A program made the translations under genes and the position numbers. 64,000 nt of DNA from Isoetes taiwanensis (lineage: Eukaryota > Streptophyta > Lycopodiopsida > Isoetales > Isoetaceae). The notes below the pieces were generated by a model. It saw nothing but the letters and a program-made list of their open reading frames with translations, was not told where the DNA came from and made no database searches. Shown here piece by piece: positions 24,529-34,581 of the stretch; position 1 is the stretch's first letter, and each line of letters opens with the position of its first letter. The stretch spans positions 1 through 64,000 of the forward strand of contig JAJEKV010000133.1 of assembly GCA_021234155.1 (NCBI GenBank), given 5' to 3'.

Positions 24529-26012
24529 GGACCAACAACTTCTTCAGTTATCTGAATCTTCTGGCTGTCTTATCAACGAAGATGTAAATGACACAGAGCT
24601 TTTGTAGAGCTTTTGTAAACTCAGACGGAAACAATCACAAATATTCTTGGGAAGTACCAAAGTCGATTTCACAGAGTAGGCAGTATGGACAAAAATGCTG
24701 ACCAGTGCCAGTTCTCTTTCTTCGAAGCTTCTATAAAGTTTTGTTTTCTGTTATGTTTTTTACAGAAGGAAGAAATTTTTTACTGTCAATGTTCTCTCTT
24801 GGCCTATAATTTCTGAATTTATAGAGTCCAGTAATGGTGGCTAGATTCTTAAATATACTATGGAAGACCATGCATGGTCTCTGTGACATGCTGGATGTTA
24901 GCAAAGCCGGATTATGGTTCTGCTAGTGAGAGTGTTTTCCATTTGGATCCTAAGAACTGCAACTGATTCTGGAATTTGGCCTTGTGGAGCATGGAATTTA
25001 CATCTTGTGGAGGGTCTATCATGATTTAACCAAGGATTTTTAGATGAAAGAATTACTGTTTTGTCACTGTTCGGTTGACCAAGTCCTTATCCGCCACCAT
25101 TTCTTAATGTTCTTTGTATTCAATATTTAGACCTATAATGGTGAAACAAGCATTCTTACACTTGTGGAACCGAGCCCTATTAAAAGATCTAGGTCTATCC
25201 CAAAGGTGCTTACTGCTATGTTGCTATATGTATGGAATTAAGATGAACTCGTGTAAGGAGCAATCAAGAAGAGCAAAATCAATGGCCCTGAGTGATGATG
25301 ATATAGAGGATAATGCCATCTTATGACTGTACAAGATCGACAGAAGTTTAAGAATAACGTTTTGGGAGGGTTTTTCTTGATTTCAGCACTTTGGAGTGTT
25401 AAAACACACATATATATAGCATGCAGCTCTTGTCAGGATTGATATTGAAAACAGTAGTTTGGGCGTCCTGGATAATATGGAAGGTACCAATTTCTCATCA
25501 AGCCTACAGTCAGTGCTGTTGCACTAGGATTGGATATGATGTTATTACTGTTTCTCTGTAATCCTTTGGAGTTGCAATGGGCCTTTGGATTTTCAGTTAA
25601 AAAGAAATTTTTTTGGACGAGCATGAAGGTAGCCTTCTCAAAATTTGAATGCTGATAGCATTCAAGATAAGTTTCTAGTTCGTCCACATTGCAAGCCATT
25701 TTTCTGGAGTATTGGAAAGGAACATGGAAGTATTTTCATTGAATATCAAGTGCCAAGATGTTGGGTTACCTTTTTTATTACATTCTGGCATAAAGTAATT
25801 AGATTATGTGTTTGTAGTCTTTGTTCATACTCCATCCAATGGAATATCACGTGCCAAGATTTTTGAATTACCTTTTTGGGTTGCCCGAAGGGCAAACCGT
25901 AGGGTGGAGATGGGATATGCTCTATATATTCCTTTTGAAAGGTGTAAGTTATAGCAGACTAATGATTTGACGGCTGAGATTGATAGGGGTAAGGCCAACT
26001 TGAAAGCCGTGT
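24529..26012. other. Intergenic; small direct repeat near 25739-25885
   Basis: No genes seen. GAATATCA(A/C)GTGCCAAGAT followed by a TTACCTTTTT tract occurs at about 25739 and again at 25842, with a period near 102 bp. The second copy runs directly into the hairpin at 25879-25898. Confidence 0.45.
25879..25898. repeat. Hairpin GGTTGCCC-GAA-GGGCAAACC
   Basis: Short stem-loop after a T run, nearly identical to the one at 10207-10231. See that entry. Confidence 0.45.
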
Positions 26013-26391
26013 TCACCGTGTATCTTCTATTTCCAATGGCAGTTTTTTGATGAGTGGAGTGGTAGTTGAGGCCACATGCATGCAGAAGCCGGAGGCAGAG
26101 TGGGCTTTGCTGTGGAACTTGCCAATGGCTGCAAGAAGCTCATTGCGCTTTGGGTTGGAAATTTTAACTCCCCTGTCATGGAAGAACTCCTGGGTCTCTA
26201 AATTCAGCATTCCTGCAGATTGTTGGGAGGTTATTCTACATTGCCTTCCTCCTGCCCATCTGCTCACCAAAAGTCCCTCTCACGGCTTCGAGACTGTTCT
26301 GTATCCATTTTTCACTGATTTAACCTCAAGAGCTGCTATAGAACTAATGATATCAGTATTGGGAAACTCGAGAATCTTGATACCTTTGCTG
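26013..26391 (-). pseudogene. Unknown coding fragment cut by the family A LTR
   Basis: On the minus strand one frame stays open from about 26391 to a TGA at 26013-26015, broken by a single internal TGA near 26285. The translation has natural composition, with stretches such as LEFPNTDIISSIAALEVK and NLETQEFFHDRGVKISNPKR. I cannot name the family. Its upstream side ends at the border of the LTR that starts at 26401, so an exon was probably truncated by that insertion. The missing remainder was not found on the other side of the nest. Confidence 0.35.
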
Positions 26392-26400
26392 GTGCCACTG

Positions 26401-29013
26401 TGTAACGCTCCTTGTAGCTTGGTGTTGTTTTGTAGTAGTGACGTTTTAAACGATAGAAATCCATTAGCTAAGGTTATTTAAACCTTTAATATATTTAACT
26501 TTAAAACGTGAGCACCATAAAAATAGGGGAGCGAGGCTCGTGACCTGCGCCAAGGGATGCCATACTAAATCCGGCACACCCTTCTGATTAGGAAGATGCC
26601 TAATCGAGCCTTAGGATGCATGGCAGTATGATAGATTGTCAACTGTTAATTTTTGCATTTAGCCAAGCTATAAAAGATTTGGCCATTAGCTTAATCTAGA
26701 CCAATGGGGTAATGTAATGGCTTTGGCCATGTGGCTAAAATGTATGTAAGGAAGAGCTGGATAAGAACGAAATCAGAAGAAGTTGGAAGTAAAGCCAAGG
26801 ACGGAGGAAGGAGGAGGAAAGAGCTGGAAGCAAACAGGAATCAAGCCAATTTAAAGCGAAAAAGATCTGAGACGAGTTAAGAGGGGGGAATTGTATGTGG
26901 AGTCGGTTTTCGGGTTACAGTTCTAGAAGAGTAACGAAATTAAGAAAGACATAAACACGAGATAAACGAACTCTTGTCAGAGTTTTGAGCTAAAACTCTC
27001 AGTCTATAAACTGCCATGTGCATGGTTAGATCCTTCTATCCGGTTTTATGCTGTAGGAAAATTTATCTCTAATAAGGATTTTGGTCCAGCTTTGCTCATC
27101 TTAGTTTTTCTGTGGAAACATGCTGCTATGCCGATCTCTGTGTGATAGTTCCGGTTCTGATGCCCCTTCTGAATTTTGCTTGAAATTACCAGTCACAGAA
27201 AGCCGATTTTTGCTGTAGAGATTCAGCCATATGTCTATAAAAATCTCAGCTTGCTTCCCAGAAGTTTCGTCTGTTGTTGCCGGCTTCAGCCTGGGATCTA
27301 AGTTTTGTTGTTCTAGATGGAAGGTGAACTAGCTTTGAATGCTCCAAAGGCCTTTTGGTTGCAGAGCCTCGGCCTCAATGCTCTGTATTGCCATGTTTTC
27401 AAAAACCCGTCCCTCTGTGCCGGAAAGTGCCTTTGGCAGAGTTCCCAGAGGGTTGCATGGGCAGAACCGGTGAACCCACCCGGCCGGATCAGTACCTTGG
27501 TCGGCATCCGTCCTCTCACAGTTTTTCTTCTTGTGTTTCTACTTAAGGGGATACCAGTATCAGGGTCGGGTATTCCCATTATCTTAATAAGATAAACATG
27601 CCTTAATAAGATAAACATTGGACTTCCAAGATTAAATATATTAGTTGAATGTGTATAGGATTGTGCGAGTTTAAGTTATTGGACTCTGCGTGTTAACACA
27701 TCGGGTTATGGACCCTGATCTTTGCAAGCCTTGAGACTGATCCTTTCAAGCCTTGGTATTACAAATCCTAGGACCGTGCCTTAGAATATTCATGGCGGAA
27801 CCATGCTTTAATCCATAATGGTGTCACTAGCAAAGACTATCGAATAGGGGATTCTCTTGCTTTAAATTTATATTCTTGCTAGTTGGTTAACTATTGTTTG
27901 CAATGCTTGTTTCGTCCTCTAAAATGGTATTGCCAATGCTTATTGTTGTGTTGCGACATGTGGGTATCTTGCATGGGTACTGTATAGTATTTAAGAATAT
28001 GGGGTGCATCCATCTTGTGGGGATTTATCTTATGCAAAGGTTCTTAATTGTATGATGTGGCATCCTGCATTATTTGACGGCCCATCTTCGGAGGGGTGGG
28101 GCGGCCGTGTGACTCTGCATCCCTGGCCAGAGGGGGAGGGCTAGACGGATGAGGCCAAGGGGAGAGCCCCTTGTAATAAGCCCTGTACATACAGTGAAAT
28201 GGAATGTATCTCCTTGGGGTCGCGACCCAAGAGGAAAGTTGGACTGGATCAAAGATCCTAAGCATGTAATTATGCATTTAACCTAAGATTGTTTGAGCTT
28301 GATCGTCTAACCTCTTGCAGGATAAAAGGAGCGAGGTAAGCCTCTATTGTCATGTATTGGATATAACTAGATATTTCATGAGTATACTTGTTGCTTCCCT
28401 ACCCTAGTGTTCCTCACTTAGTCCATTAGGACTAACCCCTTCTTGCTTGCTGTATGTTTGCTAAAGATGGCACGTTCGGATGAGCTAAGCATCACGTTAC
28501 ACTTAGATTCTTTCGTAACGTGGTGGTTTCAAGAGACTTGGGATGAGCCAGAGACTTGGTTTCAAGAGACTTGGGATCTATGAGATGCTGACTGATCTCT
28601 TCAGGCAGATTTATTATGAGCAGAGGCAACCGAGGGTTGACCTCTTGGACAGAGAGTCTGGAGCTGAGCCTTCAGGAGAGTCTGGGTCTACTGGGTCCTG
28701 TTCAGTCACCTCGGATGGAGGATCTGATTGCTATGTTTTGTTGTACAGTCTGTTGTTATCTTTTGGATATGCTGTTAGCATATCTTTTGTATCAGCTATG
28801 AGACTATGTGTTATGTGATATCATATGGCGTGATGGGATCTTTTTAATGTGTGTGCCTAAGTTACTGTATTTTGCGATTACATGAATATGATATAGAGAT
28901 TTGGCAGATCTTGTATGATTCGTATTGTTACTATAGTTAGGTTACCTTGTTTTAAGTATAGTTATGTTGTAACGCGGGCGATGGCTCATGCCAAGAGGGC
29001 TGGGTCCGTTTCA
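26401..29013 (+). mobile_element. Family A Ty3/gypsy 5' LTR (plus)
   Basis: This 2.6-kb LTR starts TGTAACGCTCC and ends CCGTTTCA, followed three bases later by a primer site. It matches the inverted LTR at 30010-32671 along its length, with many substitutions and small indels. A TATA-like word (CTATAAAAG) lies near 26670. The LTR contains a damaged version of the small open frame that is intact in the other copy (28467-28733). It interrupts the coding fragment ending at 26391. Confidence 0.85.
28467..28733 (+). pseudogene. LTR-embedded small ORF, damaged copy (family A)
   Basis: Begins MARSDELSITLHLDSFVTW and corresponds to the intact frame 30561-30301 of the inverted LTR. A 33-bp direct duplication (TGGTTTCAAGAGACTTGGGA at 28524 and 28557) and a frame change break it. 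The second part continues in another frame with LTDLFRQIYYEQRQP and GESGSTG. Function unknown. Confidence 0.6.
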
Positions 29014-29016
29014 GTT

Positions 29017-29027
29017 TGGTATCAGAG
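29017..29027 (+). other. Primer binding site, initiator-Met tRNA type (family A)
   Basis: TGGTATCAGAG immediately after the LTR matches the start of the standard plant tRNA-iMet primer complement. It fixes the 5' LTR border and the element's plus orientation. Confidence 0.85.
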
Positions 29028-29150
29028 TCAAGGTTTCTGGCATCTTCGGGATGTGAGAATTATGGGATAAGAATCAGGGAATTCTACTATAAAGTAGAAT
29101 GGTTTGGCGTGGGAATAACCGTTATTGTCCTTTTCCAGGTGAATAGCAGA

Positions 29151-30008
29151 ATGTCTAAAAACGAGAGCGACAATTCGGGAGCTGGAGGTAGCAATAACCC
29201 TCCGAGCATAACTGAACAGATTTTGGCAGCTATGCAGCAACAGCTAGCTACTATGCAACAATAGGTTGTTAAGAAGGATGATGACCTTGATGAAGTTAAT
29301 AAGGTTTTGAAGCAGCTCAAACGGGAGACTTTCAGTGGTAAGGATACCACGGGTGAGGATGCTGATGCATGGCTAAAAGGGATTGAGTTCTATTTTGAAG
29401 TGAAGAAAATCCCCGAGCTGCTAAAGGCAACTATTGTTGATATGTTGCTGACTGGACCTGCTAAGATATGGTGGGATGAGTATAAGAAAGATAATCTTTT
29501 GGTTCTGAGCCAAATTTCATGGGATACTTTTAAGGATGCTTTTAAACTCCACTACCAACCTGCTGGGTTTGAACTGGAGCAGATAAACAAATTTCAGAAT
29601 CTTGTCCAAGATGACACTGTGGAGGGATATGCCAATAAGTTTAGGGCATTGTAGCCATATAGACCTACTATGACTGTGGCGTAGTTAGCCGATAAGTTTA
29701 TTCGTGGGTTGAAACCCGAGCTAACTCTGTTAGTAGGGGGAGTGCCGTATTCTAATTTGGAAGAAGCTATAAGAGTTTCTAAGTTTAAAGAGCAAGTCCA
29801 GGATAGGATTAAGCAGAGTCGGGAAGAAGCAGCCAAATTTTGGAAACCTGCAAGGGAAAATCTTCCTAAGCAAAGGGAGAGGGGTTTTGTTGCTCCTGGT
29901 GGTCCTGCAGGAAATGTACGTCCTATGCCTGCAAGGCAGACAAATGCACCAGCTCAGATGAGCCAGGAGGAACAAGAATGATGTCGTCGGGAAGGATTAT
30001 GTTTCAAA
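29151..30008 (+). pseudogene. gag: Family A gag, truncated, with three in-frame TAG codons
   Basis: Starts MSKNESDNSGAGG. One frame runs to 29981 and carries a Retrotrans_gag-type region (AWLKGIEFYFE, AKIWWDEY, WDTFKDAFKLHYQP, FQNLVQDDTVEGYANKF). TAG stops at 29262, 29652 and 29682 are all in the same frame, with intact protein-like sequence on both sides. Past a TGA, the start of the zinc knuckle (REGLCFK) can be read in a shifted frame to 30008. There the inverted LTR of another A copy begins at 30010, so the rest of gag and all of pol are missing. Confidence 0.8.
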
Positions 30009-30009
30009 C

Positions 30010-32671
30010 TGAGACGGACCCAGCCCTCTTGGCCTGGGCCGTCAGCCGCGTTACAACATAACTATACTTAAAACAAGATAACGTAACTATCGTAACAATA
30101 CGAATCGTACAAGAATTGCCAAATCTCCATGTCATATTCATAAGATTCCAAAATACAATAACTTAGACACACACATTACAAAGATCTCATCACGCCATAT
30201 GATATCACATAACACATAATCTCACAGCTTATACAAAACATATGCTAACAGTTGTTCAGACAAAAACAACAGATGTCTGCACAACAAAAACATAGCAGTT
30301 TCACTCAGATCCTCCATCCGAGGTAATGGAAGAGGACCTAGTAGACCCAGACTCTCCTGAAGGTTCATCTGCTAACTCTCCGTCTAAGAGGTCAACCTTC
30401 GGTTGTCTCTGCTCATAATAAATTTGTCTAAAGAGATCAGTCAGCAGCTCATAGATTCGGTGCTTTGACACCAACTCTGGCTCATCCCAAGTCTCTCGAA
30501 ACAACCACGTTACGAAGGAATCTAAGTGTAACGTAATGCTTGGCTCATCCGGACGTGCCATCTTTAGCAACATACAACAAGCACAAAGGGGTTCCACAGG
30601 GACTAAGCGGGGAACTCTAGGATAGGGAACCAAAAACTATATCAATCATGGAATATTAATCTATGTGCAACATATGACAAGAAAAACTTACCTCGCTCCA
30701 TGTTTCCTGCAAATGGTTAGGTGATTAAATCTCAAACAATCTCAATAACTGCCTGCCTAGGATCTCTGATCCAGTCCAACGTTCCCCTTGGGTCGCGACC
30801 CCAAGGAGACATATTCCAATCCACTGTACGTACATGCCTTAAAACAAGGGGGCTCTCCCCTTGGCCTCATCCGTCTAGCCCTTCCCCTCTGGCCACGGAT
30901 GCGGAGTCACACGGCCGCCCCACCCCTCCGAAGATGGGCCATCAAATAATGCAAGATGCTACGTCATACAATGAAGAATGCCACATCATACAAGTAAGAA
31001 CCTTTGCCTAATATAAATTTTCACAAGATGGATTCAACCCATATTCTTAAATACTATACATCCTTCAGGGAAGATACACACATGTCGCAACATAATAATA
31101 ATCGCTGGCAATACTAATTTAGAGCACAAGACAAATATTACAACAAGAGTTAACAATCTAGCAAAACATAAATCCAAGCATCATAATCCCCGATTCAATA
31201 GTCTTTGCTTATAGCACTAATATAGGTTCCTATCATGAATACTTTACGGCACGGTCCTAGGCTTTAAAATACTCAGGCTTGTAAAGATCAGGTTCTCCGA
31301 CTAAGTCATCACGGCACGATTCTATAAGTTTATTATAGAGCTTGCTACTAGTTCAAAGCTGGGGTCTATACGTATGAGGTCCTCAAAGGTTTTTCTAATT
31401 GAAGGTATCAAATTGGTACTAGACCTATGGCCTTATAATCTTATTGACTCATAAAACCAACTTTTAATGGGTTGGGAATACCCGACCCTGGTATCCCTTC
31501 CCTTAGTGACCTATCACTGTGACAGAAGTCACGGCGGCCAACATCGGCCAGTTTTGAGCTTCCCGGGTTCTCTGATCAGGCTTCAGAGACAGGTTCTGCA
31601 ACCAAAAGGTATTGGGTTCATCTAAAGCTAGTTTAACATTCAAATCTGGAGCAAAAGAAAAACCCGGGTCTCAGGCTGAGGGCGGCACAACAGATGAAAT
31701 TTTCAGAAAGCAAACTTAGATTTTGATAGTTATATGGCCGAATCATTACAGCAAACAACCAGATTCCTGCAACTCAGACAATTAAAAAGAAAAGTTCTTA
31801 GACCTGGAATTACCACACAGAGGTCGGCATGGCAGCATCAGACAAATTTCTATGGGAAAAGCTGGCAAGTGCAGGGCTTGGCCTAAGCCCAATTCTGCTA
31901 TACGCTTATAAAACTAAGCTCTAACATAACTCTGGTTTTAGCAGCAAGGCTCCGGTTCTACTTCAGGCAAAAGAGGTCGATTGTGGAAAGAAGCTTCCGC
32001 ACAAATTCTGAACAAGCTTTTGTTTACAGAGGTTAAGGGCCAAAAGGACTCGGTTGAAACGACTCAATCGATGGTCTATAGCAGGCTACAGGCTGACCCG
32101 ACCAATTGGCTCTACACGATGGTTCCCAGTCTTCCCGCCCCAGAGTAATCGGAGATAACAAACTAGTCCTTCACACGGAAACAGAATCCTCACCTCTTAA
32201 TTCTCAGCTCCTTTTCACTTTAAATCGGCTTGATCCCGGTTTGCCTCCAGCTCCTTCCTCCGTCCTTTGCTTTGCTTCAAGTTGCTTCTTCTGATTTCGT
32301 GCTTATCCATCAGATTTCCTTATATACATTTTAGCCACATGGGCAAAGCCATTTGGCATTATCCCATTAGTCTAGATTAAGCTAATGGCTAAATTTTTTA
32401 TAGCTTGGCTCAATGCAAAAATTAAGAGTTGGCAATCTATCATACTGCCAGGCATCTTAAGGCTCGATTAGGCATCTACCTAATTAGAAGGGTGTGCCGG
32501 ATTTAGCATGGCATCCCTTGGCACAGGTCGCGAGCCTCGGTCCCCTATTTTTATGGTACTCACCTTTTTAACGTTAAATATATTAAAAGTTTAAATAACC
32601 TTAGCTAATAGATTTTTATCGTTTAAACTATCACTACTACAAAACAACACCAAGCTACAGGGATCGTTACA
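30010..32671 (-). mobile_element. Family A 3' LTR of a minus-strand copy (A')
   Basis: Read on the minus strand it starts TGTAACGATCC at 32671 and ends CCGTCTCA at 30010, 2662 bp. It is the full-length inverted counterpart of 26401-29013. On its outer side (32672 upward) lie a weak purine tract and integrase/chromodomain remnants of the same strand, so it is the 3' LTR of a copy that inserted into the gag of the plus A element. The inner part of that copy is lost beyond 32850. Confidence 0.85.
30301..30561 (-). CDS. LTR-embedded small ORF, intact copy (family A)
   Basis: An 86-codon frame inside the LTR, from ATG (30561) to TGA (30301-30303). It begins MARPDEPSITLHLDSFVTW, continues with YELLTDLFRQIYYEQRQP, and has an acidic, Ser/Gly-rich C-terminal part (DEPSGESGSTRS, TSDGGSE). 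The same protein is recognisable, with frame damage, in the other A LTR at matching positions. No Cys/His motif, signal peptide or membrane helix is seen. It is not gag or pol and does not resemble a family I know. It may be expressed from the LTR or be a chance long frame; its persistence in two diverged LTRs favours the former only mildly. Confidence 0.45.
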   Translation of the reverse strand: MARPDEPSITLHLDSFVTWLFRETWDEPELVSKHRIYELLTDLFRQIYYEQRQPKVDLLDGELADEPSGESGSTRSSSITSDGGSE

Positions 32672-32849
32672 TTCTCACCTTGGAGAATTCAACTCATGTC
32701 CTCATGAGTTACTGGAAAGGACGGATAGAACTCCTTGAACTTGGTAGCGTCCTCCCAGGTCGCATCTTGCACTAAATATATTTCAATGGTTCTGCCTCGC
32801 AGTATTTTAGTGTGAACTTGCAAAATCTTCTGAGGTTTGACTGCGAGAG
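32672..32849 (-). pseudogene. pol: Integrase C-terminal / chromodomain remnant of A'
   Basis: Minus-strand translation reads VKPQKILQVHTKILRGRTIE and then DATWEDATKFKEFYPSFP, the typical end of a chromovirus integrase. The purine-rich AAGGTGAGAA at 32681-32672 directly before the LTR is a candidate polypurine tract. The fragment is cut at 32850 by a family B LTR. The upstream part of the open frame (to 32910) is B-LTR sequence, not protein of this element. Confidence 0.75.
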
Positions 32850-33653
32850 TGTTACAAGTGCTCTCAAGGGCATAGCCAGAATCGGGCCCTTGACAAACGT
32901 CCATGAGCATGGGGGTACTATTGGTCGTGATTGTCGGGCAGTTGTGATTTAATAGGCCATATTGACTTTAATCAATCTATGGTGACGGAATGCGGGATAA
33001 GTGGTAATAATTGCTATCAACAGACAATAGTCCGCTAGGGGGCACTAATATTACTAAATATTAGTGCGGAAGGAGCTTGCTGGGTTTGCAGAGGCAAAAG
33101 ATCCATATGGGTGCATGGTTAGCATTGTTATATTATTGCTAATGGGACTAGTATGGGTACTAGGGGCTAAATGCATTAAAATAAAAGAATGCAAAGTTAG
33201 CTATGGTTATTAAATAGCTATAAAAAGGACATGTGGCATCGAATGGTTGGGTGGGTTCAAGGAACCTGATATATATCAGAGAAAACGAATTCGTATTATC
33301 CATCGACGCCGTGACTGCCATCTTGGGGTTGTAGAGAACGAGTTTTGATGGAATCAAAGGCTAAACCGCAGTTTTGCTTTTACAGGGAACTTGGTGAACT
33401 CCGAACTTGGATTATAAAACACGGAGGAAGAATTAGGCTGGGGATCGAAAGTGAGTCTTAGGAAGACAAGAGCCAATTCGCTATCGAGATTTCATTTGAT
33501 TCGGGACTTGGGGCCTTGAGGTTGGTTTTAGGCCAGAGGTCGTCGACTAGCCCCTGCGCATTAGAAAGAGAATTGTAAAAGGTAATTGGGTTGGAGCGCT
33601 CTGGTGGTGTTAAGGGAGGATTCTCTCGAAGAATCCTGGCCCGGCCGGAGAAC
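32850..33653 (+). mobile_element. Family B LTR, plus orientation, 3'-truncated
   Basis: Starts TGTTACAAGTGCTC and follows the family B LTR to about 33653, where it stops roughly 120 bp short of the LTR end and meets an oppositely oriented B LTR. It contains TATAAAAA (33219-33226), a hairpin CACTAATATT-ACTA-AATATTAGTG (33043-33066) and the palindrome CTGATATATATCAG (33266-33279). It is more indel-damaged than other copies after 33440. Confidence 0.8.
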
Positions 33654-33656
33654 CAC

Positions 33657-34581
33657 CGCTACATCAAAAAAATTTTCCCAATAAACAACTCGTGTGTGCC
33701 AGCCGCATCGGGTTCCACCCACGCTTTGGATTCCGTGATCCCCCCTCACGACCACAATGGTTTGTTGTTACGTGAAGTTTCATAGCGCATCGATTCTTCC
33801 AAAGAATCCTCGCCTCGGTAAGCACCAACCGGCCGCCAACCCACCTGACCCCCGGGCAAGAGTAATTTTGCCTTGGGGCCCCTAGTCACTGCACTCGGCC
33901 GCAAATGGACCTCAAGGCCCAAGTCTTGAATCAAACAGAAATCTCTGATAGCAGAATTGGCTCTTGTCTTCCTAAGGCCCAATTTCGACCCCCCAGCCCA
34001 TTCTTCCTCCAGGCTTTATAATCCAAGCTCTGGAGTTCACTGAAGTTCCCTACATCCCAAAACCGGCCAGCTTAGCCTTTGATTCCATCAAAATCCATTC
34101 TCTACAACTCCACTAGCAGATCTGGCAGCCAGATTCTGATACGAATTCGTTTTCTCTGATATATATCAGGTTCCTTGAACCCACCCAACCATTCGATTCC
34201 ACATGTCCTTTTTATAGCTATTTAATAACCATAGCTAACTTTGCATTCTTTTATTTTAATGCATTTAGCCCCTAGTACCCATACTAGTCCCATTAACAAT
34301 AATATAACAATCCTAACCATGCACCCATATGGATCTTTTGCCTCTGCAAACCCCGCAAGCTCCTTTCGCACTAATATTTAGTAATATTAGTGCCTCCTAG
34401 CAGACTATTGTCCGTTGATAGCAATTATTACCACTTATCCCAAGATTCCGGCCACCATAGACCGACATACCAATATAACCTATTAAATAACAACCGCCCT
34501 AATCGCGACCAATAGTAAATTTGCTTATGGACGCCCCGCCAAGGGCCCATTCCCGCCTATGCCTTGGGAGCACCTGTAACA
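33657..34581 (-). mobile_element. Family B LTR, 3' LTR of unit X (minus)
   Basis: Read on the minus strand it starts TGTTACAGGTG at 34581 and ends near 33657 (a degraded TGTAACA). It is about 925 bp, close to the 932-bp copy at 50509-51440. TATA is at 34216-34209 (TTTTTATA on the plus strand). On its right an A/G-rich tract (34597-34582 read on minus) and the integrase tail of unit X identify it as that unit's 3' LTR. Confidence 0.8.

Noticed and set aside
30721-31011. 96-codon plus-strand frame in the A LTR
   Set aside because: Lies inside the LTR, is not preserved as a clear counterpart in the other LTR, and has no motif.
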